From Limosilactobacillus oris DSM 4864 (GTDB lineage: Bacteria; Bacillota; Bacilli; Lactobacillales; Lactobacillaceae), in the NCBI RefSeq assembly GCF_001434465.1, contig NZ_AZGE01000001.1:124001-188000 (forward strand): a DNA stretch of 64,000 nt, given 5' to 3'. The notes under the pieces were generated by a model that did not search any database, was not told the DNA's origin, and saw only the letters and a list, made by a program, of their open reading frames with translations. Below are positions 17,262-24,826 of this stretch, piece after piece. Numbering within the stretch: the first letter of the stretch is position 1; every line of letters begins with the position of its first letter. A program made the position numbers and the translations under genes.

Positions 17262-18161
17262 CTATTTGACATTATGCTCGTACCAGTTTTTGGCAACGGT
17301 TTTGTAGTTTTGCCCATCGACATTCACCTTTCGATTGAGGGTCGTTAACTGCTTAGTCGTCAGTTTAGCATCAACCTTGTTCAAGGCCCGGGCCATCTTT
17401 GGGTGGCTCTTAGCCGCCTTTTGGTTTGCCACGGGAACCAGGTTGTAAGGGGGCCAAATGTTTTTGTTGTCCTTGATGAGGGTGAACTTCCCGGTTGCCA
17501 GCTGACCATCAGTCGTTGAAACTGGAGCGGCGTCGGCCTTTCCCTGTTCCATAATCTTGTAGAGCAGGTTCACGTCGTAGTCCTTAATCGATTTGAAATC
17601 GAACTTGCCGTACGCCTTATTCATCGCTGGGAGCGCATCGGCCCGCTTTTCAAATTCCCCCTGCGAAGCAAAGCGAATTTTATCAGCTTTCTTTTGTAGC
17701 TGGCTCAAATCTCTAATGTGGTCCCTTTTGGCGACCTTGGTAGGCATAGCGATTCCTTGACGATTATCGCCGGGAGCATAGTCGAAGGTTGTCAGACCAT
17801 CCTTTTGAACCCCTTGATGGGCAATCTTGGCAATTTCACTGGCGCTCTTGCCGCTGGCCCGCTTTTTGAGGTAGGCTTCAACGATTGTCCCAGTATAGTC
17901 AGGGTAAACGTCGACCTGGCCCTTTTGGGTTGCTTGGAAGATGACATTGTTGGCAATGTTAGGCTTCCGTGTAACTTTATAACCTTCATGTTCGAGGGCG
18001 AGGGCGTAAATTTCACTAACGGTCTTACTCTCGGAAACATTCTTCGAGCCGACAATGATCGGTTTGTTGCTAGCAGCGCTAGCGACGCTTGGAACAGCCG
18101 TCCCCAAAATAAGGACCGTTGCAGCCACTAGGGATGTAATCAGTGCTTGTTTAACTTTCAT
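17262..18161 (-). CDS. opuCC: Osmoprotectant ABC transporter substrate-binding protein (OpuCC-like)
   Basis: This 299-residue protein is a type-F solute-binding protein (OpuAC family): KPIIVGSKNVSESKTVSEIYALALEHEGYKV, DVYPDYTGTIVEAYL and the C-terminal lobe PVSTTDGQLATGKFTLIKD. These residues build the quaternary-amine pocket in the family. The signal peptide ends ASAAS with no lipobox cysteine. It therefore looks like a secreted protein or N-terminally anchored protein, not a lipoprotein, which is unusual for a Gram-positive importer without fused domains. It is the first gene of the opuC-like operon. Confidence 0.88.
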   Translation of the reverse strand: MKVKQALITSLVAATVLILGTAVPSVASAASNKPIIVGSKNVSESKTVSEIYALALEHEGYKVTRKPNIANNVIFQATQKGQVDVYPDYTGTIVEAYLKKRASGKSASEIAKIAHQGVQKDGLTTFDYAPGDNRQGIAMPTKVAKRDHIRDLSQLQKKADKIRFASQGEFEKRADALPAMNKAYGKFDFKSIKDYDVNLLYKIMEQGKADAAPVSTTDGQLATGKFTLIKDNKNIWPPYNLVPVANQKAAKSHPKMARALNKVDAKLTTKQLTTLNRKVNVDGQNYKTVAKNWYEHNVK

Positions 18162-18318
18162 CGCGCATTCTCCTTGTAACTTTTATAGTTTTAAATTGCC
18201 TATATCGTAACATAGTGTTGGCCAGCTGTCGAGGCAGCCGCCCAATTAATTTTTGAAATGAGCAGAGAAAAGGTATAATAAGGGACAGCATAAGCAATAA
18301 AGGAGCGGCAACAGAACT

Positions 18319-19146
18319 ATGAAATTCATCTCTTGGAACATCGACTCAATCAACGCAGCCTTAACTGGAACTTCGACTCGGGCGGGGGAGACCCGGGCCG
18401 TCCTCAAAAAGATTTCGGCACTGGAACCGGACGCCGTGGCAATTCAAGAAACTAAATTGTCAAAAAACGGCCCCACCAAAAAGCACCTGCAAGTCCTCGC
18501 TGACCTTTTCCCGGGATACCAGATTGCCTGGCGCAGTTCGGTCGAACCGGCACGGAAGGGCTATGCTGGTACTATGTATCTCTACCGAGACCAATACCAG
18601 CCAACGGTTACTTATCCGCAAATTGGGGCCCCGGAGCCGATGGATAGTGAAGGCCGGATCATTACCTTGGAATTCCATGACTTTTTCTTAACTGAGGTTT
18701 ACACGCCCAACTCTGGGAATGGTCTAAAGCGGCTAGCAGACCGGGAGCAGTGGGACGACTGTTACCGCGATTATCTGCACCAGCTTGATGAGCAGAAACC
18801 AGTAATTGCCAGCGGCGACTTTAACGTGGCTCACGAGGAAATTGATTTGGCCCACCCGGCAAACAATCACCATTCCGCTGGTTTTACCGATGAGGAACGG
18901 TCACACTTCGGCCAGCTGCTCGCTGCTGGCTTTACCGATAGTTTCCGCTTCTTGCATCCCGAAGAGGCGGGAGCGTACTCATGGTGGGCCCAGCGAGTAT
19001 TAACCAGTAAGCAGAACAACTCTGGTTGGCGGATCGACTACTGGTTAGTCAGCAACCGGCTGGCCGATAGAGTTAGCTCTTCATCTATGATCGATAGTGG
19101 TGAGCGGCGTGACCATACCCCGATTATGTTAGAAATTGACCTGTAA
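18319..19146 (+). CDS. exoA: Exodeoxyribonuclease III / AP endonuclease
   Basis: This 275-residue enzyme belongs to the EEP nuclease fold and repairs abasic sites in base excision repair. Visible catalytic segments are KFISWNIDSINA (Asn), AIQETKLS (metal-binding Glu), VYTPNSGNGLKRL (Tyr), ASGDFNVAHEEIDL (Asp and Asn), YSWWAQR, WRIDYWLVS and RRDHTPIML (catalytic His). The length is normal for the family. AAAGGAG precedes the ATG. It is a single-gene unit with a strong terminator and repeat copy R2 downstream. Confidence 0.93.
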   Translation: MKFISWNIDSINAALTGTSTRAGETRAVLKKISALEPDAVAIQETKLSKNGPTKKHLQVLADLFPGYQIAWRSSVEPARKGYAGTMYLYRDQYQPTVTYPQIGAPEPMDSEGRIITLEFHDFFLTEVYTPNSGNGLKRLADREQWDDCYRDYLHQLDEQKPVIASGDFNVAHEEIDLAHPANNHHSAGFTDEERSHFGQLLAAGFTDSFRFLHPEEAGAYSWWAQRVLTSKQNNSGWRIDYWLVSNRLADRVSSSSMIDSGERRDHTPIMLEIDL

Positions 19147-19169
19147 CTTTAAACAAAATCGAGAGTGAG

Positions 19170-19216
19170 AAAAAACGGCTAAAATCGGCTGGCAAGCTGA
19201 TTTTAGCCGTTTTTCT
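19170..19216 (+). terminator. Terminator with the conserved loop GGCTGGCAAGCT
   Basis: A perfect 16-bp stem (19171-19186 with 19199-19214) encloses the 12-nt loop GGCTGGCAAGCT (19187-19198). That loop is the exact reverse complement of the loops at 27206-27217 and 41230-41241, whose stems have unrelated sequence. T-rich DNA follows. Confidence 0.9.
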
Positions 19217-19239
19217 TCGAACCTCCGCAAGGATGGCTA

Positions 19240-19350
19240 GGTTGGTCAAATGCTGATTGATCAGCGTTTGAACTGCCAGCCAGCTACTGCGCTGAGGCAT
19301 TACTAACTTTAAAATATTAAAGAGGTTGAGTTAATTCCCAGCCTCTTTTA
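19240..19350 (+). repeat. Intergenic repeat family, copy R2
   Basis: This is nearly identical to bases 10692-10802 of copy R1; the main visible difference is GATTGATC versus GATTTATC. It lies between the convergent exoA and TVP38 genes and ends with the same AGAGG...CCTCTTT hairpin at the 3' end of the minus-strand gene. Confidence 0.88.
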
Positions 19351-20046
19351 TTATGCTGCCGGCTGTTTAGCAGCCCGGTCGTGTTTAATGAGTTTTTTAA
19401 TCAGGACATACATAGCAATTACCACGACAATCGCCACTGCAGCCCCGATTAGCTTGTGACTGTTGCCCTGGAAAAGCGCGTCGCCCCCAAAGGCATAGAT
19501 AAATGACGTTGGGGCCATGCCGACAGTCACCATCGCCAGGTAACGGAAGCGGTTGATGTTGAGCTGGGCCCCGGCATAATTAACCAAGATGCTAGGAATC
19601 ACCGGAACCATGAAACCGATCGTCAGTCCAATCAGGGGGTGCTTTTGGTGCATTAACGCGGCTAGCAGCTTGGACTTTCGGGTACGTTTGGAAAGGTCCA
19701 CCTCGCGGATAATGCTCATCACGCCGCAGTTTCCCAAAATGTTCCCCAGCCAATTAATCAAAAAACCGACGACAGGACCATAGCACAAGCCGGCTAATAT
19801 ACAAATCAGCGAGTTAGACATGCCAGGAATCGCGTTGAATGTGGCAATCAACGCCAGCAACAGTAACATGTCCTTAATCCCGTGGCTGCGTATCAGGTGC
19901 ATTAACACGATTCGGTTATGGTCATTCATGTGCAGCAAGAGGTTGATCTCCGGCTGATAATCACGGTAGATAAAATAAATTAGGATAGCTGAAATTATGA
20001 TCCCGCCTAGAATTAGCAGGGCCTTATTAAGTTTTCTTTTCATCAT
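19351..20046 (-). CDS. TVP38/TMEM64 family membrane protein (VTT/SNARE-associated domain)
   Basis: This membrane protein of about 231 residues has five or six helices. The VTT-domain signature is present: AIPGMSNSLICILAGLCYGPVVGFLINWLGNILG, then the re-entrant second half FMVPVIPSILVNYAGAQLNI. Bacterial DedA/TVP38 relatives act as lipid scramblases or influence membrane potential; no specific role can be assigned. The ATG at 20046 overlaps the upstream TGA stop (ATGA) and has GGAG five bases before it. Translation is therefore coupled to the DUF2075 ATPase. Confidence 0.85.
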   Translation of the reverse strand: MMKRKLNKALLILGGIIISAILIYFIYRDYQPEINLLLHMNDHNRIVLMHLIRSHGIKDMLLLLALIATFNAIPGMSNSLICILAGLCYGPVVGFLINWLGNILGNCGVMSIIREVDLSKRTRKSKLLAALMHQKHPLIGLTIGFMVPVIPSILVNYAGAQLNINRFRYLAMVTVGMAPTSFIYAFGGDALFQGNSHKLIGAAVAIVVVIAMYVLIKKLIKHDRAAKQPAA

Positions 20047-21296
20047 CAATACTCCTGAGGGATGGTTAGGCCAGCCTGCGCAAAGAGCTGCCTGAGGGTC
20101 TGCCGCAACAGGGGGTTATGGGCGTAAATATAGGTCCCGTACACACCCCGCTTAAACAACACGTTAAGGGAATTCATAATCATTCTCTTTTCCAGCTTGG
20201 TAATCATTGTCGGGTCTGTCAAGTCGGCCCGCTTTTTGAATGCCTCACTGTCTGTATACTTGTCCAGGTTGACCCGTAAACGGCGACTGCCTGGCACTTG
20301 GCTGATCGGTGGCCCGATAATAATGCCGGTATAGTTGAGGTCAAAGCCCTGGCAGGTATAGATCGACCCGACTTCGTCAATCGTTTGAGGAAGTTCCGCC
20401 CAGGGAGTAACCGTATAGTTATACTGATCCCAAGGCATCTTAAAGCGCCCCTCGCAAATATAGTGTTTACCGCCATCCAGGGTGGACGGGTAGCCAGAGG
20501 TTGACAGGATTCGGGACAAGCCTACCTCCCGGTTACGGCGGACGATTGCCTGACGCATTGCTTCCGCATCATCATAAACCCGGAAGTCATAATGGTGGCG
20601 TGCGTTTTCCGGCAGAGCTTCCAGGCGGTAGTCACTCGTAAAGTGGTTAAACCACTGCACTAATTCTGGACTCGCCGTCATCCGAAACATCCGCTGAAGC
20701 TGGTATTCCCGGTGCGGGTACTGGTCGGTAATGGCCCGGAGACGTTCAGGAGTCCAGAGGCTCTTCATCCGGAGTACCTGGTACTGATCAAAGACGAGCA
20801 CAACCACCTTAGCCCGCTTGATAATCTCCACCAGCTGGTTATCGTGGTAAAAGTTGTTGTAATGGTCGGCCTTGGAAAGGAGCAGGTGGGCTTCGTCGAT
20901 CACCGCCACGTCAATTGTCTGTCCCCGCTTATCGAGCTGGTTGATGAGGGAAGTTGGCCGGGCAAAATCCTTTTTAAATAGTTCGGGCCGGGTTCCCGCG
21001 ATTTCCCGGTAAACCTTCAAGATTTCCGGATGGTTGACCAAAAAGTAGTTCGTCGTTCCATAGAAAGGGGAGGCGTGATTATGCCGCGCTGCTCGCTGCA
21101 GCCGGGCAAATAGCTGGGAGAGCACCACGCTCTTGCCGGTCCCCGCGTCCCCGTAAATCGTATAAACTGCGGGAAACGCACCCGTAATGTGTTGACCAGC
21201 AAAGGCGAGAATATCCTCGACCAGTTTTTCCTGCTCTGGTGTTAATTTTTTCAGCGGCGAAAGCTTTTCTACCGCGGCATTTGTAGTTTCCCCCAT
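20046..21296 (-). CDS. DUF2075 family P-loop ATPase (helicase-like)
   Basis: This protein of about 416 residues has Walker A (YGDAGTGKSVVL near residue 52), Walker B (DVAVIDEAHLLLSK), and further superfamily-1-like motifs: VVLVFDQYQVL, YQLQRMFRM and the C-terminal VGSIYTCQGFDLNYTGIIIG. These define DUF2075 (Schlafen-like ATPase). Many homologues carry an extra nuclease domain; none is visible here. The ATG at 21296 has GGGGGTG upstream, while the one 13 codons earlier has no site. It is coupled to the TVP38 gene. Its nucleic-acid substrate is unknown. Confidence 0.8.
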   Translation of the reverse strand: MGETTNAAVEKLSPLKKLTPEQEKLVEDILAFAGQHITGAFPAVYTIYGDAGTGKSVVLSQLFARLQRAARHNHASPFYGTTNYFLVNHPEILKVYREIAGTRPELFKKDFARPTSLINQLDKRGQTIDVAVIDEAHLLLSKADHYNNFYHDNQLVEIIKRAKVVVLVFDQYQVLRMKSLWTPERLRAITDQYPHREYQLQRMFRMTASPELVQWFNHFTSDYRLEALPENARHHYDFRVYDDAEAMRQAIVRRNREVGLSRILSTSGYPSTLDGGKHYICEGRFKMPWDQYNYTVTPWAELPQTIDEVGSIYTCQGFDLNYTGIIIGPPISQVPGSRRLRVNLDKYTDSEAFKKRADLTDPTMITKLEKRMIMNSLNVLFKRGVYGTYIYAHNPLLRQTLRQLFAQAGLTIPQEY

Positions 21297-21366
21297 TGTG
21301 ACAACGACACCCCCATTAACATCTTTATTCCTCATTTATGGTATCGAAGTCCAGGCAGTTCGTCAA

Positions 21367-21411
21367 TTTTCACGGGCTTTATTTTCGCGGGCTTTATTTT
21401 CGCGGGCTTGT
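21367..21411. repeat. Three tandem 15-bp repeats
   Basis: Three consecutive 15-bp units lie between the divergent DUF2075 and DXP-synthase genes: TTTTCACGGGCTTTA, TTTTCGCGGGCTTTA and TTTTCGCGGGCTTGT. The last unit overlaps the expected -35 position of a TAAAAT -10 box at 21421. Confidence 0.9.
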
Positions 21412-21486
21412 GAAAAGTGTTAAAATATTAAGAAACGAATAATTACTAATATAAATAATCAATAATTATTAAAGGAGTGGCGGCAA

Positions 21487-23262
21487 ATGAATCGGCATCC
21501 AGATTTCTTACTAAACGAAGTGAATGAGCCCCAAGACATCAAGGGAATGTCACTTGATGAATTAAAGCAGCTGGCAAGCGAAATGCGTCAGCTAGTCTTG
21601 GAACGGGATTCCGCAATTGGCGGTCACGTCGGGCCCAACCTCGGGGCGATGGAACTGACCATTGCCTACCATTACGTCTTTAATTCTCCTCACGACAAGG
21701 TAATCTGGGATGTCTCCCACCAGAGTTACCCGCATAAGATGCTGACGGGGCGCAAGCTCGGCTTCCTTGACCCAGATCATTACGAGGACATTTCTGGTTT
21801 TACTTCGCCCGAAGAGAGCAACCATGACTTTTTTGAAATCGGCCACACCTCAACTTCGATTGCATTGGCAGTGGGGATGGCGCAGGCCCGGGGCTTGCTG
21901 AAAACCGGCTCCAAGGATAACATCGTCGCGGTCATTGGCGACGGATCGCTCAGCGGGGGCTTGGCTTTCGAGGGCTTGAACAACGCCGCAAAGCTCAATT
22001 CTAACCTCATCATCGTGGTTAACGATAACCAGATGTCGATTGATGAAAACCAGGGCGGCTTGTACCAGGGGCTGAAAGAACTCCGGGACAGCGATGGCCA
22101 GGCTGCTAACAATATCTTTAAGTTCATGGGGTTGGACTACCGGTACGTCAAGGACGGTAACGACCTCCGCGCAATGATTGAGGCCTTCAAAGCCGTTAAG
22201 GACATTGACCACCCAATCGTTCTCCACGTTAATACGCTCAAGGGAAAGGGCTATGAACCGGCCGTAGAAGCCAAAATGACCTACCATTGGCGGGCACCAT
22301 TTGACCTTAAAACCGGCCGGGACAAGCAAGCCGCAAACGGCGAGTCTTATAGTGCGGCCATCTTAGCCGAGCTGGATAAGCAAATCGCTGCCGGAGAACC
22401 AGTAGTGGCTATGAATGCTGCTATTCCGGGTGTTTTTGATCTCAAAGAATTCCAAAAGAAGCATCCCGACCGCTACTCTGACACGGGAATTGCCGAGCAA
22501 GAATGTATCAGCTCAGCCGTCGCAATGGCAGTTGCTGGCGCGCGGCCCGTCGTCTTTCAAAACAGCACTTTCCTGCAGCGGGCTTACGACCAGCTAATCC
22601 ACGACATGGCCCTCAATGATGCGCCCGTCGTGATGATTGTCCGGGGCGGTGCGATTGCGACTGAGTCAGCCACACACCAGGGGTCCTTTGATATCTCAAT
22701 GATCAGCGACCTGCCGAATATTGAGTACCTGGCACCAACAAACGTGGAAGAGTTGATTTCCATGCTCCGGTGGGCTATCAAGCAGACCGACCAGCCGGTA
22801 GTCATTCGCCAGCCAGAAAAGCCGTTATTGCATGGCCGGGCCACGCAGGATGATTACAGCAACATTCAATACGACATTGCACACCAGGGAAGCGAAGTCG
22901 CTATTATGGCCGTTGGTGATTTTTGGAAATTAGGGGAGGATGTCCGCGCCGAACTAAAGGCAAAGCTCAACATTGATGCCACGTTGATCAATCCTAAGTC
23001 GGTCACGGGGATTGACCCAGAAGTTCTCCACCACTTGGCCGAAAATCACGATGTCGTTGTGACCCTGGAGGACGGCAACCTCAGCGGGGGCTTTGGAGAA
23101 ACGATTGACCGTTACTACGGGCCAAAGTCAATGAAGGTCTTAAACTTCGGTGCCCCACGGGAATTTGCTGATAACGTACCGTTAGACGTCCTGTACGAAT
23201 GGTACCACCTGACGCCAAAGCAGATCGTCGACGACGTTGAAAAGGTCCTCCACGCCCTTTAA
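21487..23262 (+). CDS. 1-deoxy-D-xylulose-5-phosphate synthase-like protein
   Basis: The 591-residue protein is a thiamine-diphosphate enzyme of the DXPS/transketolase type, somewhat shorter than usual DXPS (about 620-640). The N-terminal TPP domain has the catalytic-type His in VSHQSYPHKMLTGR and the cofactor motif GDGSLSGGLAFEG...NDNQMSI. The pyrimidine domain has the conserved Glu in DTGIAEQECISS, and a C-terminal transketolase domain follows. DXPS condenses pyruvate and glyceraldehyde 3-phosphate to DXP. Lactobacilli generally make isoprenoids through mevalonate, and no other MEP gene is in view. DXP could feed thiazole synthesis, or the enzyme may have another acceptor. AAAGGAGTGGCGGCAA precedes the ATG. 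Confidence 0.85.
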   Translation: MNRHPDFLLNEVNEPQDIKGMSLDELKQLASEMRQLVLERDSAIGGHVGPNLGAMELTIAYHYVFNSPHDKVIWDVSHQSYPHKMLTGRKLGFLDPDHYEDISGFTSPEESNHDFFEIGHTSTSIALAVGMAQARGLLKTGSKDNIVAVIGDGSLSGGLAFEGLNNAAKLNSNLIIVVNDNQMSIDENQGGLYQGLKELRDSDGQAANNIFKFMGLDYRYVKDGNDLRAMIEAFKAVKDIDHPIVLHVNTLKGKGYEPAVEAKMTYHWRAPFDLKTGRDKQAANGESYSAAILAELDKQIAAGEPVVAMNAAIPGVFDLKEFQKKHPDRYSDTGIAEQECISSAVAMAVAGARPVVFQNSTFLQRAYDQLIHDMALNDAPVVMIVRGGAIATESATHQGSFDISMISDLPNIEYLAPTNVEELISMLRWAIKQTDQPVVIRQPEKPLLHGRATQDDYSNIQYDIAHQGSEVAIMAVGDFWKLGEDVRAELKAKLNIDATLINPKSVTGIDPEVLHHLAENHDVVVTLEDGNLSGGFGETIDRYYGPKSMKVLNFGAPREFADNVPLDVLYEWYHLTPKQIVDDVEKVLHAL

Positions 23263-23271
23263 GCACCACTA

Positions 23272-23306
23272 ACTCGGTAAGAAGCAAAATTCTTACCGAG
23301 TTTTTT
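23272..23306 (+). terminator. Terminator after the DXPS-like gene
   Basis: ACTCGGTAAGAA pairs with TTCTTACCGAGT around a GCAAAA-type loop, followed by six or more T residues. Confidence 0.9.
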
Positions 23307-23368
23307 AGTACAGTCGGCTAATCTTCCCGTATATATTTAGTGAGCATCAATTACGAGGAGGATTACTT

Positions 23369-24553
23369 ATGAATAAACTTAGGATTAAGGGCACGCTCAC
23401 CCTGTGTTCTACTCTTGCCTTGCTGACACTCGCGTCGACTAATGCGTTAGCAGACCCAGTACCAACGGGAGAAGCGCCAGCACAGGAAGCTGTCCTAATG
23501 GGCGACCAGCAGGCAGCCACGGTCGACCGCCAAATAACGGTCGTCAACCCGGTCAGCGGCGAAAAAGCTGTCGTTACGCAGACTGCAACTAAGACGCCAG
23601 GTCCGGACGGTGCTGACACCAACATTTGGCAGGTATATTTCCCACCGGTCTACCAGGGATATAAGCCATCCCAGCCATTTGTTCCTGTCACCGTTGTTAC
23701 GCCGGAAACCCAGCCTAGTAACGTCGAAATTACCTACCGGCCGCTCAAGCAGGATGATATTCGAACCAATACTTTTGCCGGAATATTCTTTAAGGATGTC
23801 AATGGTAAGCGAGTCGTACCAATGCTCTGTCAGCCCGTTGACAAAAAGGGAATTGTCCAGATGCCCGAGGCTCCTAAGGGTTGGGAATACATCAACCGCG
23901 ACCAGCTACCGGACTCTTTCATCTGCTATGATTATAAAGACCCGTTCTACGTCTTCCTGGTAAAAAGGCCAGCAGAGCAGGTCCAAACGAAGCAAGTCAC
24001 GAGAAAGATTATTTGCCACCTGCCAGGCGGCGACAAAGTCTATACGCAAACCGTTACGGCCACGAAGATTGGCAAACAACCATGGAAGCTGCCGGCGTTT
24101 CCCGCATTCAATGTCCCAACCCCGACCGGCTACCAGCCCTCGCTGCCAACCGTTCAGAAACTAACCGCTGATCCCGATCAGGCACCGGTGGTCGTTGAGG
24201 TCACATACCAAGCCATTACGCCGACTAAACCCGTGGGGCCAGATCAGCCAGCGAACGATCACCAAACTGTAAACCCGGCTCAGGATAGTCAACCGGCAGA
24301 TACTCCTGCCAATACCGTAAACGTTGCCGGTAAGGGGACCACTGCTTTCCCAGACCTAAAAGACCGCCTGGCACAGTTGCAAGCACCACTTGACCAATTA
24401 GAAAACAATGAGCAAACGAGCCGCCCCGTCGCCCTCCCACAGACGGGGAATCACTCAGAAAAAAGTGGAATACTCCCAGGACTAATAGCGGCGGCGTGGA
24501 CAGCGTTTTCAGCGGGCGCCGTTTTCAAGAAAAAACGCAATTATTTTAAATAA
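23369..24553 (+). CDS. LPXTG-anchored surface protein with MucBP-like repeats
   Basis: This 394-residue protein has a signal peptide (cleavage expected after NALA, about residue 28) and a C-terminal sorting signal LPQTG (residues 356-360). A hydrophobic stretch and KKKRNYF tail follow, so it should be sortase-linked to the wall. In between, at least two related blocks are seen: about 48-115 (VVNPVSGEKAVVTQTAT... NVEITYRPL) and about 205-285 (KIICHLPGGDKVYTQTVTA... VVEVTYQAI). Their pattern resembles mucin-binding (Mub/MucBP) domains, suggesting adhesion to host mucus or glycans. A Pro/Gln/Asp-rich spacer precedes the anchor. GAGGAGG lies upstream of the ATG. Confidence 0.8.
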   Translation: MNKLRIKGTLTLCSTLALLTLASTNALADPVPTGEAPAQEAVLMGDQQAATVDRQITVVNPVSGEKAVVTQTATKTPGPDGADTNIWQVYFPPVYQGYKPSQPFVPVTVVTPETQPSNVEITYRPLKQDDIRTNTFAGIFFKDVNGKRVVPMLCQPVDKKGIVQMPEAPKGWEYINRDQLPDSFICYDYKDPFYVFLVKRPAEQVQTKQVTRKIICHLPGGDKVYTQTVTATKIGKQPWKLPAFPAFNVPTPTGYQPSLPTVQKLTADPDQAPVVVEVTYQAITPTKPVGPDQPANDHQTVNPAQDSQPADTPANTVNVAGKGTTAFPDLKDRLAQLQAPLDQLENNEQTSRPVALPQTGNHSEKSGILPGLIAAAWTAFSAGAVFKKKRNYFK

Positions 24554-24557
24554 ACAC

Positions 24558-24586
24558 TTGCTATTTTAATTTTCTCATAGTATTCT
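24558..24586 (+). promoter_or_regulatory. Promoter of the Thr-attenuated permease operon
   Basis: TTGCTA (24558-24563), a 17-bp spacer and TATTCT (24581-24586) lie directly after the stop of the LPQTG gene. The start site would be near 24593, about 26 bases before the leader-peptide ATG. Confidence 0.55.
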
Positions 24587-24618
24587 AATAACAACCAAAA
24601 GGAATGGAGGAAGTTAAA

Positions 24619-24681
24619 ATGCAATTATTTAAGATTAAAATCCTAATTGAACTTACTTCCACCACAACCACAACAAACTAA
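24619..24681 (+). CDS. Threonine/isoleucine-rich leader peptide
   Basis: The ATG at 24619 follows a strong GGAGG seven bases upstream and opens a 20-codon frame ending at TAA 24679-24681. It encodes MQLFKIKILIEL, then a Thr run (TSTTTTTN). Six of the seven codons from 24655 to 24675 are Thr codons, spread over ACT, ACC and ACA, and three Ile codons lie before them. This composition matches the E. coli thrL type of leader peptide. The gene is too short for routine ORF calling. It is followed by alternative hairpins and a permease gene, so its job is probably to sense threonyl-tRNA (and perhaps isoleucyl-tRNA) supply by ribosome stalling. Confidence 0.82.
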   Translation: MQLFKIKILIELTSTTTTTN

Positions 24682-24803
24682 GGCGTGGTTGGGGATTAAT
24701 TTTTATTCCTTTGAATACTGTATAAATCAGCTATCCAATTACTTCAGCCACGGCAGCAACGAAAATGATGCTCAGTGGCCGGAGAAGGTGGATAGCTTTT
24801 TTT
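24662..24803 (+). promoter_or_regulatory. Transcription attenuator (1:2, 2:3 and terminator pairings)
   Basis: Strand 1, CAACCAC (24665-24671, inside the Thr codons), pairs with strand 2, GTGGTTG (24685-24691). Strand 2, GTGGTTGG (24685-24692), can instead pair with CCAATTAC (24735-24742) over eight positions with two G-U pairs. That second pairing would disrupt the terminator. The terminator stem has three segments: AGCTATCCA (24729-24737) with TGGATAGCT (24789-24797), CTTC with GAAG, and GCCAC with GTGGC. It ends in seven T residues counting the last stem base, up to 24803. The geometry is that of classic ribosome-mediated attenuation. Confidence 0.8.
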
Positions 24804-24826
24804 GTCGAGAAAGAGAGGTTTTTTAC

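Noticed and set aside
24647-24826. N-terminal extension of the amino-acid permease
   Set aside because: It runs through the attenuator and terminator in another frame, is Gln/Pro-rich and non-membrane, and the ATG at 24827 has a proper ribosome-binding site.
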